From NCBI GenBank assembly GCA_948099385.1, contig CANUEZ040000213.1:62001-126000 (forward strand): 64,000 nucleotides of DNA, in the 5' to 3' direction. Made by a program: the position numbers and the translations under genes. The stretch is from Fasciola hepatica (Eukaryota > Platyhelminthes > Trematoda > Plagiorchiida > Fasciolidae). How positions within the stretch are numbered: position 1 is the stretch's first letter; each line of letters starts with the position of its first letter. Shown here one piece after another: positions 1-12,269 of the stretch. The notes under the pieces were generated by a model. The model searched no databases, was not told the DNA's origin, and saw only the letters and a program-made list of their open reading frames with translations.

Positions 1-167
1 ACCTGTGCGTTTCCGACTTTTCCATGATTTTCAACGTCGCTTGGTGCGACACTCCTTTGTTGTACCGACGTTTCAATGTAAAACACACACACCTTTTGAA
101 CGTCAACACCGCGCAATACAAAGAGGCTGTAAATAAATCTTTCAATCTGGCACGGTCTCTTCTTCCG
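1..167 (+). repeat. Partial LTR of Ty3/gypsy element G1 (left copy)
   Basis: Bases 1-167 match 1227-1393 with few mismatches, so they are the left LTR of an element whose right LTR starts at 1218. About nine bases of the LTR lie outside the window. A polyadenylation signal AATAAA lies near 132. The match fades at the TCTTC around 160-167, where the sequence switches directly into integrase coding sequence. Confidence 0.8.
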
Positions 168-1149
168 TTTCACACATATTCACGTGGATCTTGTTGGCCC
201 ACTACCAACATCAAATGGACATACCTACTGATTAACCGTTGTTGATCGTTCCACACGCTTGCCGGTGGCATTACCCATTTCCGACATGTCGGCAGAAAAT
301 ATTGCGGAGGTACTACTCCAGCACTAGATTGCTACATTTGGTGTACCGTCTACCGTCACCACAGACCGTGGCAGCCAATTCCAGTCGACTTTGTTTCGTG
401 AGTTCACTAAACTGCTTGGCTGTAAACACATCACAACAACTGCATACCATCCTTCGTCCAATGGCATGGTAGAGTGCCTACACCGTCAACACAAAGCAGC
501 ACTGATATCACAGCCAAACCCCAATAACTGGAGCGACAACCTGGCACTAGTTCTTTTGGGTCTGCGGTCATCAGTCAAAGACGACCTCCACAGCACGTCG
601 GCTGAACTCGTTTTCGGTATCACCATATGCCTTCCAGGTGAGTATGTTCAGCCCAGCACCGATGCCAATCCTAACCCATCCCAATTTGTCCAACAACTCG
701 AAGACCGTATGTCACATCTTCGTCCCATACCCACTCGCTCGTCATCCACACACGTTTTTGTACATAATGATCTATATACGTCACCTTTCGTTTTTATTCG
801 TAACGATACTGTTCGCAAACCACTCACACCACCTTATGATGGTCCATTTAAGGTACTTAGTAGCACAGACAAATATTTCGTGGTTCAGAAAGCCGATAAG
901 CCAGACACAGTTTCCATTGACATACTGAAACCCGCGTATTTTGACACACCTCCCTCACCAGCAACACCGACACTATCACCATCCACAGAAACACCACCAA
1001 CACTTCCTGTTGATGATCCACCCTCTATCATCACACCAGACACTACACCACACCGGCCAGCACCACCACAGCAACAACCTTCCCTGGTAACCCGCCGTTC
1101 CGGCAGAAACGTTCGACATCCTGTCAGATTTCAAGACTTTGTTAGTTGA
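168..1149 (+). pseudogene. Ty3/gypsy integrase core and C-terminal tail (G1), broken
   Basis: In frame 1 from about 169 the sequence reads as a retroviral-type integrase. HVDLVGP carries the first catalytic Asp, TDRGSQF the second, and HPSSNGMVE the catalytic Glu, with spacing expected of a D,D-35-E core. The open stretch 391-1149 (252 codons) covers the second half of the core and a Pro/Thr-rich tail ending in an HPVRFQ-like motif seen at the end of many gypsy pol genes. A TAG at 325-327 interrupts the frame upstream. Gag, protease, reverse transcriptase and RNase H are all missing: the left LTR is fused directly to the integrase. It cannot encode an active element. Confidence 0.85.
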
Positions 1150-1204
1150 CGCTTTCCTTCTTTCTATTTTACTATCGAGCGTTTATCTTGTACAACAAAC
1201 GCTC

Positions 1205-1620
1205 TAGCGGGGGGGGTTGTGTGGGTACCTGTACATTTCCGACTTTTCCATGATTTTCAACGTCCCTTGGTGCGACACTCCTTTGTTGTACCGACGTTTC
1301 AATGTAAAACACACACACCTTTTGAACGTCAACACCGCGCAATACAAAGAGGCTGTAAATAAATCTTTCATTCTGGCACTGTCTCATCTTCTGGTTTGGA
1401 GTGTCTTGGAATTATAACGGTCGGAACTAACTGAGTGAAACAAAACATTTTAGAGGCTTCAACGGCATATCTTGCCACTTCGCTCAAAACCATTCTGTTC
1501 TGTTCAACGGATGGCTGTCAGACCGAACTGAACTGAAGACATTGGCGGATATTGGCTCTTCGACTCTCATTTCCTGATCATAAGAACACTGAACAACTGT
1601 GAGTTTGAGTCACACCTTTT
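1205..1620 (+). repeat. Polypurine tract and right LTR of G1
   Basis: A G-rich tract (AGCGGGGGGG, 1206-1216) sits just before TGTGTGGGTACC at 1218, the expected arrangement of polypurine tract and 3' LTR start. 1227-1393 matches the window start. The right limit is uncertain because the left copy is truncated. Sequence to about 1620 is plausibly U5, but I cannot fix the terminal CA. AATAAA is present near 1358. Confidence 0.7.
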
Positions 1621-1769
1621 GTTTCATTTTAAATCCTAATGTGCATACCCTTTTGGCCTTCTTATCACCGCACGCTCCACCGTCCATCCTAGTTTGCTGG
1701 TGTAGTCTTAGATATTGTTGACAATAATTAAGAGTACCACAGAGACTGAGTAGTGCGCTACAGGATGAA

Positions 1770-3440
1770 ATTTCTCATGTTGTTACCCGACTCTGAATTA
1801 CTGTTGTTCGACAGGATAGAATTGTGAGGTTCCCGCAGAATTTCTAAATCGTATGCCTGCGCGTCTTCAACAACATCTGATAAGTGAGCTTGGAATTTAG
1901 GGGACAAACGTTTCATCATCAACCGAGATGCCACCATTAGTACATAGGAACTAATAAAAACCTTCCTCCTTAACTGCGACCTACATCAGTTTTATTTAGT
2001 CTGTTGGGAATCCTCTGTGGCGATGTGCACCTGTCGAGCTAGAGCTGGGAATTGGACCGGTCGAGTAGGATTATGATTCATCGACATTATGCGTAGAGCA
2101 CTTAACTTCAGCAATCACCGAAATACCACCCGTATTGATGACTCTCGGCTCCGATGCTTTACTGATCACAGATTACGAATCATGCGTAAAATCGGCTCAG
2201 AATGGGAACGGTTTTAGCATGTTTCCTATTCGAATCTCTCCAGCTCAGTTTATTCTCCGTCTTCAAGTCTCGAGTCCTGTCTCGATCTGTACAAATTATT
2301 CAGGTTGCCCCTTTTCATACCAGTACGAACTTTCGTTGCTCGCAGATACTGTTGCCACGATCAGGAAATGGTAACGTGCTATTATACTACGTTTGAATAG
2401 GCCCATGAGTAAATGCAATCACAATGGGGACAAAAAACAATGCCTAAATGTGGTCTCGTTTGACATTTGTGTGAGTAAGTATTGTCCGTTTGCACCGCAA
2501 TAATATGATACTCAACTTTACGGATAAACCGTAATTTGCCAAAACATTTCTAAAAGACCTCATTTGACTTACCACCGTAATTTTAGACGATTGTGTAAAT
2601 TTTCTTAGAGAACACTTTTAACTGTACCCTAATGCTATGCATAATCTGCAAGTCTTTCATGGTAAGGGAAATTCGGCATATGGCTTTCCTTATTCGATAA
2701 AGCGTACATAAACGATTCTTCTGTTTTTCTCGGAAGTGAAAGCTTTATCACATGGAACTCATTGCTGAGCTGGTTTGAAGTCAACTAGCTGGTTGCCTGT
2801 TCGGTACTGATACTCGTACGCAAAATTCAGATAGATATCATTATTGGAAGTAATCAGCATACAACTGAAAACAGTGAAATGCACCTAACTCAAGCAAAGC
2901 TTTGCTCGTTTTTGATATAGATGAATGATAAGCCTGTAGGCTAACAAGAAAGACAGAATTTAATATCTACGAATAGAATACAGTACGAAATAGCAGAGAC
3001 TATTTGGACGAATCTAGGATGCCCATCATGATTCTCTACCAGTCTGACCTTGAACGAAATGACAGGGATGTCATTGTGCACAGCTCCCTGTCTTACACTA
3101 TAGTTTATTAGGCGATTTAGTGATGGGATCATGGTGTATCACAATAAGGACGACAAGGTTCATATACCTGTCCTTCCTGCTCGTGCCCTTTTTACTCCAT
3201 ATAGTAACGAAGATGGCGAGACGAGTGAGGACACTCGTATTTGGACACGTTCGTGGAACATATAACATCGTTTATATAGTACGTTCTCCAAACTGAGCTA
3301 CAGCAGCTTTGATCCTCCGACTGCCAGAGCATTCTGGCTGCATTCTGGCCAGTTCACTGTGGCCGTCAGCTTGATTCTCTTACTCATTATTTAGGTTCAG
3401 CTGATCCGATTGCTTCAGTTGAAGGCTTGTTCGGTAGCTC
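1770..3440. repeat. Duplicated segment D, left block, copy 1
   Basis: This block recurs in the same orientation at 22180-24146 with point differences throughout. The second copy carries about 310 extra bases (22401-22711) and lacks about 30 bases near 3265-3295. Similarity ends abruptly at the GGTAGCTCC near 3432-3440. No gene was recognised; open frames here are short and equally open on both strands. Confidence 0.85.
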
Positions 3441-6400
3441 CTCACCTGAGCTATCTTCCTGGTTGCAAAATATCCCGCAGCGTTTTGTCTGCTAGTCCGA
3501 ATGCCTCTTTTTGTTTGTTGGGGGATACTTCTGACAACTTCATCGTCTGTTCTTTGGTCTGTGGCTCACGACCGGTTGGTCTAATCGGCTTGATGTTTGC
3601 ATCGTTCTGCTGCTTCAGTATTCGCCTCTGCAATATGAATTCCACGTGGATTCTTCCCTCCTGACACAGGAAATGTAAACTGCCGGTGATATGACAAGCA
3701 AGTTCCCGGCTGATATATCATGTATCCCAGTTAACAGAATATTCTCAGTTGATTTTAACTAGAAAACAGTTACTGGAATGATGAATCGAATACCGGAATC
3801 ACCACTTAGGCTTTTATTGTTTCATATGGTTTCCCCGTACATGTTGATTGTTCTTATTATGATATAATTAAAGAATGCCCCGAAGAGACTGATTTGCACA
3901 CATTATCCTGACGACGAAAATATTAGGATTATCTTATACTGAATTGGGATTCAAATAGTTCGCTGGGCCCGCATATTTTCCAAATTCTGTAACCACGACT
4001 GTTTGACATCTCTCTGTTTTGTCCGTTTTGATTTCAGATTTGCCTATTCATGCTGACCTGCCTAAATCTAATATCTCGTTCGGCACTGGGAAGCACTTGT
4101 CCGAAATAGAAACAATGCCATAGAATCTATCGAAAGTGTCTCATTCGTTGGAACCAACATTCTCGCTGCATGTATCAGTGTTTACGTCGGAAGCGTGCGT
4201 GTCTTCGTTTCTGTTCAGACATAAACTATGGTAATATCTGAAAAGACTGGATATGAAATTTGTTATTCCATGGAGTGAAAGTAGTTGAAATCTGCATCCT
4301 TTACACTGAATGCCCCGACGAACGGGATGATAGTCGGTTTCTTTGAAGCATCTTGGTCCTCCAAGGCAAATCACTGTTCTAACTATTCATCAATTGTCTC
4401 TCACAGAGTCTGACACAGTGAGGCCGAAAAGACACATGGCTTCTACCACCAAATTATTCATTATTGCACACAAAAATATTAACATATTCTTGGGTTTCTA
4501 TTTGTTCATCAACAAAGAAGCCCAAAACCATGACGCCTTTTTTCTGTCAGCAGAAGCCGAACTAAAACCCAAGTATTGAAGACCGTCTACAGTATTCGTC
4601 TCTTTCAATATTTCCGGTAGTTTAAGCACCAAAAGCACTAATTCAACAGCTGTGCAAAGTAAACTTTATCAGTCTCTGTGTTACCAAATCTTACGAGAGG
4701 TAGCCAAAGGTCATCAACGTGAAGTTTTGATCATGACGTCCTGGGCTCGCTTCTCACCATCAATGGTCACTTTCCCATTCGGTAGCCTTGGATTGGCCGT
4801 GGCCACCATCCAGAAGTACTGTATCTTATAGTTTGACAGATGAAAAGATTTAGGTATTATTCGTCGAAATGAGCCTGGGAATGACGAGCCTAATTCTTAT
4901 AGATACCGAAGAATCCACCTGTATATTCCCCACCCATAGCGGATTTCACATCATTTATAAGATTCAAGACCCTCGCGTCCAAAATGATCAAATTTGAATG
5001 TGTTTCAGGTTTTACGTTCTTTCATCTGAATGTGTCTCATTCCCATAAGCAGTTAAAAGAAAATGTTTTGATTCGATTCTGCATCTTGTTTTGTCAAGGG
5101 ATAAACGAGGTCTTTTATTCTGGGATTCAGCCAGCACCCAAGGCGCTGAGTACGAGGAGAACGGTTTCTCAGATATTTTTATGGATATAACAAATTCTAC
5201 ACCCAGACAAGTTTCAAACCACAAACAAGTTTCGTTGGGTGATAATTTAAACGAATTTGCCATTTTTCACTTGGCGAACATGAGACAATGTGAAATGAAA
5301 AGTGGGAAATAAGGGGTAAAACGTTCCATGTCACGTTTCACTACAACGTTTCACGTACGTATATCCGTCTGGCAGATGTCAATTCGACCCATCTCTTACA
5401 TCAACCAGTTAATTCATTTTCTTATCCTTATTCAGGGCCTACACATATTTATTGCCACTAGTTAGCCTGTGCTCGTCGAAGTACATTATCTTCACTTCCG
5501 TAGCTCAATGAGGAGAAGTTGCATCATCTTGTTTCTCCGGCACTGAGAATCACAATCAAATCGGAGCTTTAAGGGGGCAGTTGTGACCACAGAACCATCA
5601 AGGTGTCAATGGTTTTTCTGTTCTAAAAGCATAGAGCAATTACGTTGATATACCAATCGCTCTAAGATGAACATTCTCATGGGAAGCATAATCTGAATCA
5701 GTATTCGGCAATAAAGTGGTCTTCCAAGAAAAAATTCGAATCTAACAGACTGGAAACATTGATATTGTGAACCGAATGAATTCTGCATTGTTTACTCTGA
5801 TCCCCAGCAAGCTCAGTGATGATTCAAAGCAGACCATAACAACCGGTGTAAAAAGATTTATGACTTTGAAGCCATTGTGACGATTTTCCCTGTGAATTTC
5901 TCACTAAAGGTCACGCGTTTGTATGCCCCTTAATATCGGTGTACATCACAGAACGTAAATCGATAGCTAAACCAATAAGAGACGAGTTTGTGTAACTTAT
6001 CCGCCAATACAACAGGTGTTTACCTTTGTTCGGCTTATGGGGCTTGCTTCAGAGCGGCGGAAAAACAAAGCAGCCTACTTCAACTCGTCCCTTATTACAA
6101 TGAAGTACGGTAGTTTACTGGGAAACCTTCTCGCTGGATATAGTTATTGCCCTTTGGAAGTTATTTTCTTTATCAAAATGTAGGTAACATCAATATCCGG
6201 GTCGAATGTGGTAGCATTTTGCAGACCCCGTCTCACTGCAACATAGTATTTCACAAGATGGATGCGAAAAAATGCTTATTCACTTAAATAAAGGTTCTGA
6301 AGCATATCTAAGATCAAATCGTGTGCAAAATGCGTTTTCATAATTTAATGTTCCTTTTGTTCATTGAAGCAGTGATATTTCTTGGTTATGAGCGTGCGCT

Positions 6401-6496
6401 TCCTCTCCATCACGAAAAAATGGAAGTTTATCTGCATGATATCAGAAGGGAAGAACCCTTGGTGTTTTGAACGGAACGTATATTAAGTAGAGACAC
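3441..6496. other. Unassigned single-copy stretch
   Basis: About 3 kb that is absent from the second and third segment copies. No recognisable domain, RNA gene or repeat was seen. A 64-codon minus frame at 3451-3645 is polar and Lys/Gln-rich but has no family I recognise. Splice-like exons cannot be excluded by eye. Confidence 0.4.
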
Positions 6497-6695
6497 TGTA
6501 AAAAGGCAGGGTAGTGTCGTCACAGAATGCCAACATTATACGAGGAGTGTCCTGGTTCTTGCACTCAATATCTTGCAATTCCAAATTCTTTACGACACTA
6601 GTTGTGTGACCTGAAATAACACTAAAAGAGACGATTGTTTGTGACAATTCCATAATCAGGTACTTCACGGCGATCATCTTCGGTATCACCTTACA
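6497..6695 (-). repeat. 3' LTR of G2
   Basis: On the minus strand it starts TGTAAGGTGATA right after the G-rich tract and ends near TTTTTACA. It aligns with the 5' LTR at 9832-10035 through shared blocks such as ACTAGTGT and GATCGCC. Confidence 0.65.
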
Positions 6696-6714
6696 CTGCT
6701 CCCCGTTCAATTAA

Positions 6715-7800
6715 AATATCCTCCCCGGCAGATGAGCCATTCCTCCTTTACTCGCAGCCTCCATCTCGACTGTTTCATCAGGTATACTTGACTCAGAACC
6801 GTCGTGCTCTATTGGCTGGTCTGACTCATCTTCGTATCTCCCCAGTTGATAAAACTACAAAATGAACGAATTTTGCGTGCTTCGGAAGTCTCGGATGACA
6901 CGGTTAGAGCCCAATAACACTCGTTCTACTGTGATAAGCCCGTACCACTCTTTATGGAATTTTGAAGGTATCACTGGGTTTGGTTGCGTTTTATGGGGTC
7001 ATATCTTATAAACAGTCTTCAGGAGAGGGCTGGAGGATTTCCTGTTGAAAAACTCTCTTTAATATCTATAAGCTATCTCCATATGACTACGAGATGATTG
7101 GCTGGCTTGCTTCAGCATGTCCAACACGTTGCAGACATACCCCACGACAACCATTTACTGATTGTTGACACAACTTTGTCGTCTGTCTTTGGGGCGTCGT
7201 ATTTCCATTCCTGTCCATCAAAGTGTGGCTTCTGTTTAGTAGAATTATGGATGGCGTCACGGTAAGCAATGAGACAAAGTTTCAACAAGCTGTTTTCATT
7301 AATTAGAATTTTGATCGTTGAATGCCTTCAGCTGTGACCTGAGCCTATTTCATTGTGCAGGATAGTTTGTAGTTCTATTTGTCTCTAGTCCAAGAAATCG
7401 ACAAAGTTCCAGCAGCACTGCACTGTCGAAGTTCGACCCTATGCCTGAATTTAGTTACCTCGGAACAACTCTCTGATATATCCAGTGATGAATGATGACA
7501 CTAGCGGCGGGTACCGCATCAGTTTGTCTTACGGCGATAGATTCGCACCACTCCGTAAAGTAGTCAACCAACACAAGGATTTATTAATGGCCTGTGAGGG
7601 TTCTGCCAGGAGGCCTCCGAGATCCACACTAACCATTTGGTCTAGGTAACCCGCAATCAAAACCTGCAGCGCTTCCCGATTGACCCGAAGCGGGTTTTTG
7701 AAATTACTGCAGCGTTCAAACATCATATAAGAGAACGACGTGCCTGTGTACTTGTGGTCACAAAAATCGGTGTCCAGCGGCAGTTTGCCCCAGATCAATG
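6715..7800 (-). pseudogene. G2 integrase and C-terminal acidic tail, frameshifted
   Basis: Read 3' to 5' along the window, fragments in shifting frames match Ty3/gypsy integrase. NPLRVNREALQVL and GYLDQMVSVDL carry the region of the first catalytic Asp. VDYFTEWCESIAVRQTDA, then SNFDSAVLLELCRFLGL, follow near 7570-7400 with a stop between them. LIAYRDAIHNSTKQ lies near 7280, and a GPY/F-like module (KFHKEWYGLITVERVL) near 6990-6940. An acidic tail from about 6853 ends in TAA near 6715. The second Asp and the Glu signature are lost. Clearly a dead remnant. Confidence 0.8.
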
Positions 7801-8286
7801 TGCATGTCCTGGAATATTCCCCATACTAGAGCCTGAGGAACGACCATCCGAACGAAACAATTTGGTCCATAATGGACGAATTTCACTCGCTCCGCCATCA
7901 CCAGCAGGTCCCACATTACCCACGTGCGTGGCCATGTGTTTCACAACTTTTATTCTCATTCTCCTTCCTCGATGGTCTTTTTGCCCCTGCGAGCAGATCC
8001 TCGTAGATAAGACTCGTCTATTCGCCAGCCTCCTCTTCTTGTTGCCATTTTTCCTATTCCGCTCATTGTACTTTCACTGATGCTAAATTTTGTCTGGTGC
8101 ATGTTGAACAGCGTTTGTGATGAAGTGCAGATCTACGTGATAGTGAATCAGCATTGGATAGCGGCATTCGAAATCTTACACTTATAGAATTTCTTTTCAA
8201 AGTGCATTCTGGCTCTCCTCATCGTTGAAATCCTTTGATCACTGGATGGACTGGTGATCCGTGTGGACGGTGAATTCACGTACCAA

Positions 8287-8328
<42 letters not shown>

Positions 8329-8394
8329 CAAAAAACAAAAGCTGTGATTTTTTTCTCCGCTCACTATATGATGTCGCCTTGTAGTTTTGTTTGT
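7801..8394. other. Degraded G2 spacer between RNase H and integrase
   Basis: This stretch falls where the RNase H-integrase linker and the zinc-binding module of gypsy pol should be. No clear motif survives. The third segment copy retains about 180 bases (52784-52961) that are missing here. Confidence 0.5.
8285..8329. repeat. (AT)n microsatellite
   Basis: An AT dinucleotide tract with two TACATA interruptions. The inverted third copy carries the same tract at 53034-53076, where it forms the junction with a PLE. Confidence 0.95.
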
Positions 8395-8880
8395 CGAAAT
8401 GACAGCTTCTTCATAACTATAATTCTCCCATTAGATAACACCTCAATCGTCTCAGAAAAAATCCTAGTACTAACGTTTCCTTTCTCGTCGTGTAGTAATC
8501 AAGTTCTGATTTACTCAGGCATTGACTTCCATAGGCTAATATGTGGTCCCTTCCATCCTTTGTGATTTGTGCTCATACCGTCCCAATCCTCGAAACACTG
8601 GCTTCGATATCTAATGTGAACTGGCTAGCAGAAGTAGTGTTAGCATAGGAGCAGAGTAAAACATCTACCGACTTTCAGCAAAGGTCATGTCACATGCCGC
8701 ATTCTATGGAAGCTGTCTTTTTCCTCCTTACAGCGCTTCGAAAGGAGAGGCAAACAAAGCAGATTGTAAAGGAAAAGGGCCTAAGTGAGACCACATTTCC
8801 AGAAAACTCTTCTCTTCTTCTGTTCTGTGCAGTTGACCTTGTTGCTACCTGTTCGATCTTTTCAGGGTCAGTATGAATTC
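8395..8880 (-). pseudogene. G2 RNase H remnant
   Basis: Minus-strand frames read FTLDIEASVSRIGTV, then DGRDHILAYGSQCLSKSE, then YYTTRKETLVLGFFLRRLR. These match the Ty3/gypsy RNase H pattern (T-D-A-S, GR..V.AY.S..LS..E, ...T.KE.LA.V..). The catalytic Asp of the TDAS motif reads as EAS. Stops interrupt the frame. The same remnant is in the third segment copy at about 52540-52780 on the plus strand. Confidence 0.75.
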
Positions 8881-8889
8881 CAGAAGAAA

Positions 8890-9140
8890 AGATTACTTAC
8901 CCCAAATAGCACAGCTGGGGTTGTGGGAAACGGCATTTTGTGGACCTCAGCTTAAAGCCATATGAGGCTGCCATCAAGTTCTCCAGGTTTTTCTGTTTTG
9001 ATTTCCCGTGCATGGTGATGTTGTCTAGGTTCAGTAGGATTCTTTGTGGGGGTATGCCCTTCATTGTCGGTTGCGTCAGCCGTTGAGCGGTGGCGTGCCT
9101 GAATTGCGAAACACGTTTGGAATTGTTTGTCCCTTCGTTC
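8890..9140 (-). pseudogene. G2 reverse transcriptase C-terminal remnant
   Basis: The frame 8897-9142 reads FRHATAQRLTQPTMKG, then LNLDNITMHGKSKQKNLENL, then GFKLRSTKCRF and a final YLG. This is the end of the gypsy RT palm and its connection. The YLDD box has become NLDN, so the catalytic residues are damaged. It follows the gag remnant with no protease in between, showing an internal deletion. Confidence 0.8.
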
Positions 9141-9157
9141 ACGTATTTCTGCTCATT

Positions 9158-9545
9158 CTACGAACGTTTCCAAATCTTCCAGTAATTACGTAAGTAATTT
9201 ATTTTAACTCTAGAGGAGGACAAACTGTTCAGGGATTCATCGGCAAAGCCTCGTCCAGTTAGGTAACATGTGTTCCGCGCATACGTAAAGATGGTCTCAT
9301 CCGCATGTTGGATCTGGGCTTGGAATTCCCCCTCTAACATTCCGTTACCAGTTTTTGTGTATCAGTTAGCTGTGTACAGCGTCGAAATATCTCCGGAGGA
9401 ACCCCATTCCCCAGTTTTCTTCAGTTAAACACCCTGTCGAATATCTCTGCCGTGATTATGCCGTAGATGACGTTGGAATAACACATCTTTCGGAAAATCT
9501 TGAGAAAAGTTCTCATTTGTTTCCCCCAAAGATACCACTTATAGC
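9158..9545 (-). pseudogene. G2 gag remnant
   Basis: Frames at 9158-9340 and upstream read VPPEIFRRCTQLTDTQK, then FQAQIQHADETIFTYARN, then YLTGRGFADESL. This is a helical gag (capsid) segment of trematode-type gypsy elements, recognised mainly from its position and the better preserved version at 24417-24728. An in-frame stop near 9341 splits this copy. Confidence 0.65.
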
Positions 9546-9831
9546 CTGTTGCGAATTTTTCGGGAACGGCAGCCGGGCATGAAAAACCTGGTGATTGAAC
9601 TGTTGGTTGTCAGTCGGTTGGGAACTCCGAATGATATGGACATCAACTAGCTGTACTTTCTCCCCTCTTCCATATTTGGCATCCCATTCTCTTCGCAAAC
9701 GTTTGTATTTGTTTAGGCATAATAATAAGATCATCTTTAGCTGGATGACACAGCTGGCTGATAGAGTCGACAGAAAGGAACAATCCTCGTTCTTTGCAAT
9801 GAAAATTGTCCTAAGGAACAAATTGCAACAC

Positions 9832-10035
9832 TGTCAAGGAACAGAAAGATGATAGCACAAAATGGCAGCTGTACGTGACGGATCAAGTGTCTCGATTCTC
9901 GCAATCAGTATTTTGTAATTCCGGGCTCTTTATCACACTAGTCATGTGGCTTGAAATAACTCTAAAGGAGACGATCGCCAAAGGTCAATCAATAATCAAC
10001 TGTTTTGTGGCGATCATGTTTGTTATCACCTTACA
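9832..10035 (-). repeat. 5' LTR of G2, copy 1
   Basis: On the minus strand it starts TGTAAGGTGATAACA and ends near CCTTGACA. Equivalent LTRs lie at 25087-25290 (minus) and 51132-51334 (plus) in the other two segment copies. It aligns with the 3' LTR at 6497-6695. Confidence 0.65.
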
Positions 10036-10403
10036 TAGCCCCGGAAGCTCATACGACCCTGATTTCAGTGTCGTGCATTCCAAATAATCACTTTTTTTCC
10101 CCACGAGCCTGCTATGAACAGCGAAATTTCTATTGAGCCATGAAATAATAATGTTGTGCGTTTGCTGTGTTTTTTTCTTCCTACTGTGCAACACTGATAT
10201 AACCGAACCCTCAGCAAAATTAACTGTTCCTGGCGTGATTAGTACTTATTCCTTAGTGGAGAAAACCATCTGTGGTAAACTTGATCTACATAGTTTCAAA
10301 TAATACTGTATTGAGCAGGCAATTGGAAGCCATATTATTGTTCAATTATTGTAAGTGTGCGTTCCCGATGAAACAGTGACTGAGTCCTTTTGCTCATGCA
10401 GTT

Positions 10404-10665
10404 TGTTGTGTTTGGAATTACCGGAGATCTACGTACGCAACAGATCCGTTTATTAACACATCAGTTAACTCGCTTGTAAGCGGGCAAGCTAACAAGTGAA
10501 TATTCCTTTGGCAAACTCAAGCAGTAAATGCGATCCAGAGTGGTCAAGCCATCAATCAATAGGCAGTCAATAGCGGTGCATGCGTGTGAGACAGTGATTG
10601 CGCGAGTGACCACTTGAACCGACACAGCGGAATTGGTTTTTATTTTGCGGATCGAACAACGAACA
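10404..10665 (-). repeat. LTR of a second family (L), copy 1
   Basis: A 262-bp unit that on the minus strand starts TGTTCGTTGTTCG and ends CCAAACACAACA, giving TG...CA ends. A G-rich stretch (TGCCTGGGGG) precedes it like a polypurine tract, and it contains an AATAAA. Copies of the same length occur at 25658-25919 and 50507-50768. A related 286-bp unit lies at 11880-12165. No coding partner was recognised. Confidence 0.6.
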
Positions 10666-10898
10666 ACCCCCAGGCAGAGGAGTGCTCATCCTTGTGTACT
10701 ACACCACATTCATATTTGACCGTTTACCAAACTCGGTCAACTTGTCGTGTTGACTAAGACCAAGGAAATTCAATTTTTCCAAGAAACAGAAAAGGGCTGA
10801 GGCTAGTTATTTACATCAAATTAGTACACAACTTTATATTAACAACGTTTGTTCGGTGAATTATGAGGAAAATTAGGAACAGAAGACCCATCGCAAAG

Positions 10899-11096
10899 CT
10901 AAATCTTTTTCATTCGAATTTTCACAACACCTGTAGTCTTCTCAGAACTCGCGTTGTTCAAAGTGCTGTAGATGACACTTCCATCCGGATACGTTTTATC
11001 ATGATTCATTGCAGCTAATTCCAATGGGCTTAATTGGTTTGCAACAGAAGGCATACCCGACAGAGTTTCTTTGGAGAATTTCTTATCAAGAGTCAC
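10899..11096 (-). other. Conserved unassigned reading frame
   Basis: A 65-codon minus frame also present at 26127-26351 and partly at 50100-50300. It includes DKTYPDGSVIYSTLNNASS, which loosely resembles the first strands of an RNase H fold (YTDGS). That resemblance is weak, and the first Asp context is altered. It lies between two L-family LTRs and may be all that is left of their internal region. Confidence 0.25.
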
Positions 11097-11879
11097 GTTT
11101 TGTAAGCCTTGTGAGCTTCATCGTGGATCGTATTAAAATAAGGGTTTTGGACAAGATGGTTTGCACAGTAATTTGCATTTTTCCCAACAATTCACGACCT
11201 TCGTTGGTAGCTAAATGCATGCCTCACGTCGACCGAAAGCGGATGTTGCTTACCTTACGTCACCCATCCATTCGACAGCCTAGTGAAATTTATCAGAAAA
11301 TGTTCCCACTGAATGGATTCAATTCTCTTCAGATGGTGTTTTTCCTAGTAAATATACAGATAGAAAGAGTTGTTTGAATAAAAATCACATGCTTCTACCC
11401 ACTGTCTCTTGTAGTGACGCAATGTTCCACATGGCTATGACGAGTAAACATAGTGTCATTTACGGACAGATTTCGAGAAATATTTGTCACTGAAAAACGT
11501 ATCAAATGGGCTAATAGACATTCCCGTCTCCCTGGATTGCCAAGTCATCTCCATTGATTGTTTTGGAGTAAAGCCTGCTTCATCATCGTGAATATGGTAT
11601 GAAATTCGTGCACTTTCAACAAACCAAAACGTTTTCTTCCTTCAGCTCACTATCAACAGCGACTTCGCTTCAGAAATGTCACATAAAATAGTATTCCTCA
11701 AATATGTTTGTGAATTATAAGGCTAGGAAGCTGATTGCAGAGGGACTAGATTTACACAGTAGTGATGGAAACGTCTTGTGGTCAGTTTTACCATCGTAAT
11801 TGTAATAACTATTGGTATCTAACATTTTACTAGCTTTGAGCTTCTAAGCCACCGGTTTATTTATCATTGTAGCTTGCTT

Positions 11880-12165
11880 TGTGTTCAGAAATCAGTAGTA
11901 GAACAGGACACGGAACGTGGATAAACCGTTTATTAACGCACACCCAAGCGAGCACGGAAAATCGAACAGGCACAAGCTGTAAATGCAACGGGCTCGGTCT
12001 TCCGGTGCTCCGCGAAATGTGATTACGTGAATGGTTCACTCAGATGCCAGGCTCGTACGTGTGACTAATCGTGGCAACGAATAGGCAGCAACCAATAGAT
12101 AGTCAGTAACGGTGCGTGAGTGCAAGACTGTCTGATTGCTTACGTGGCTACTTCAACCAAACACA
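11880..12165 (-). repeat. LTR of family L, divergent member
   Basis: On the minus strand it starts TGTGTTTGGTTGAAG and ends TTTCTGAACACA, 286 bp. It aligns in blocks with 10404-10665 (GGTT.AAGT, GCAATCA, CACGCACCG, GTTAATAAACGG). A CCCTGGG run precedes it. Copies lie at 27123-27408 and 49123-49407. Confidence 0.55.
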
Positions 12166-12269
12166 CCACCCAGGGCCACACAGTCTTCACTGCCCACAGA
12201 TCACCATAGATATGACGAAAAAAAAGAACAATTTATGTAAAGTCTTAATTCCGACCACCTAGTACACGA

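Larger units (their letters stand above)
6497..10035 (-). mobile_element. Decayed Ty3/gypsy retrotransposon G2, copy 1
   Basis: Minus-strand element with recognisable parts in the canonical Ty3/gypsy order: 5' LTR (9832-10035), gag remnant, fused reverse transcriptase C-terminus, RNase H, integrase, an acidic pol tail, a polypurine tract ACGGGGAGCAG, and 3' LTR (6497-6695). Both LTRs start TGTAAGG on the minus strand, and they align along their length but have diverged strongly, so the insertion is old. Protease and the first half of the RT are deleted. Frameshifts and stops occur in every domain. An (AT)n tract lies between RNase H and integrase. Confidence 0.8.

Noticed and set aside
10899..11096. 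Functional RNase H domain (YPDGSV)
   Set aside because: Only one short motif resembles the fold, and the rest of the active site was not found.
11009..11377. 122-codon plus frame, repeated at 26264-26620
   Set aside because: No domain; its conservation follows from segment duplication, and the opposite strand gives the more element-like reading.
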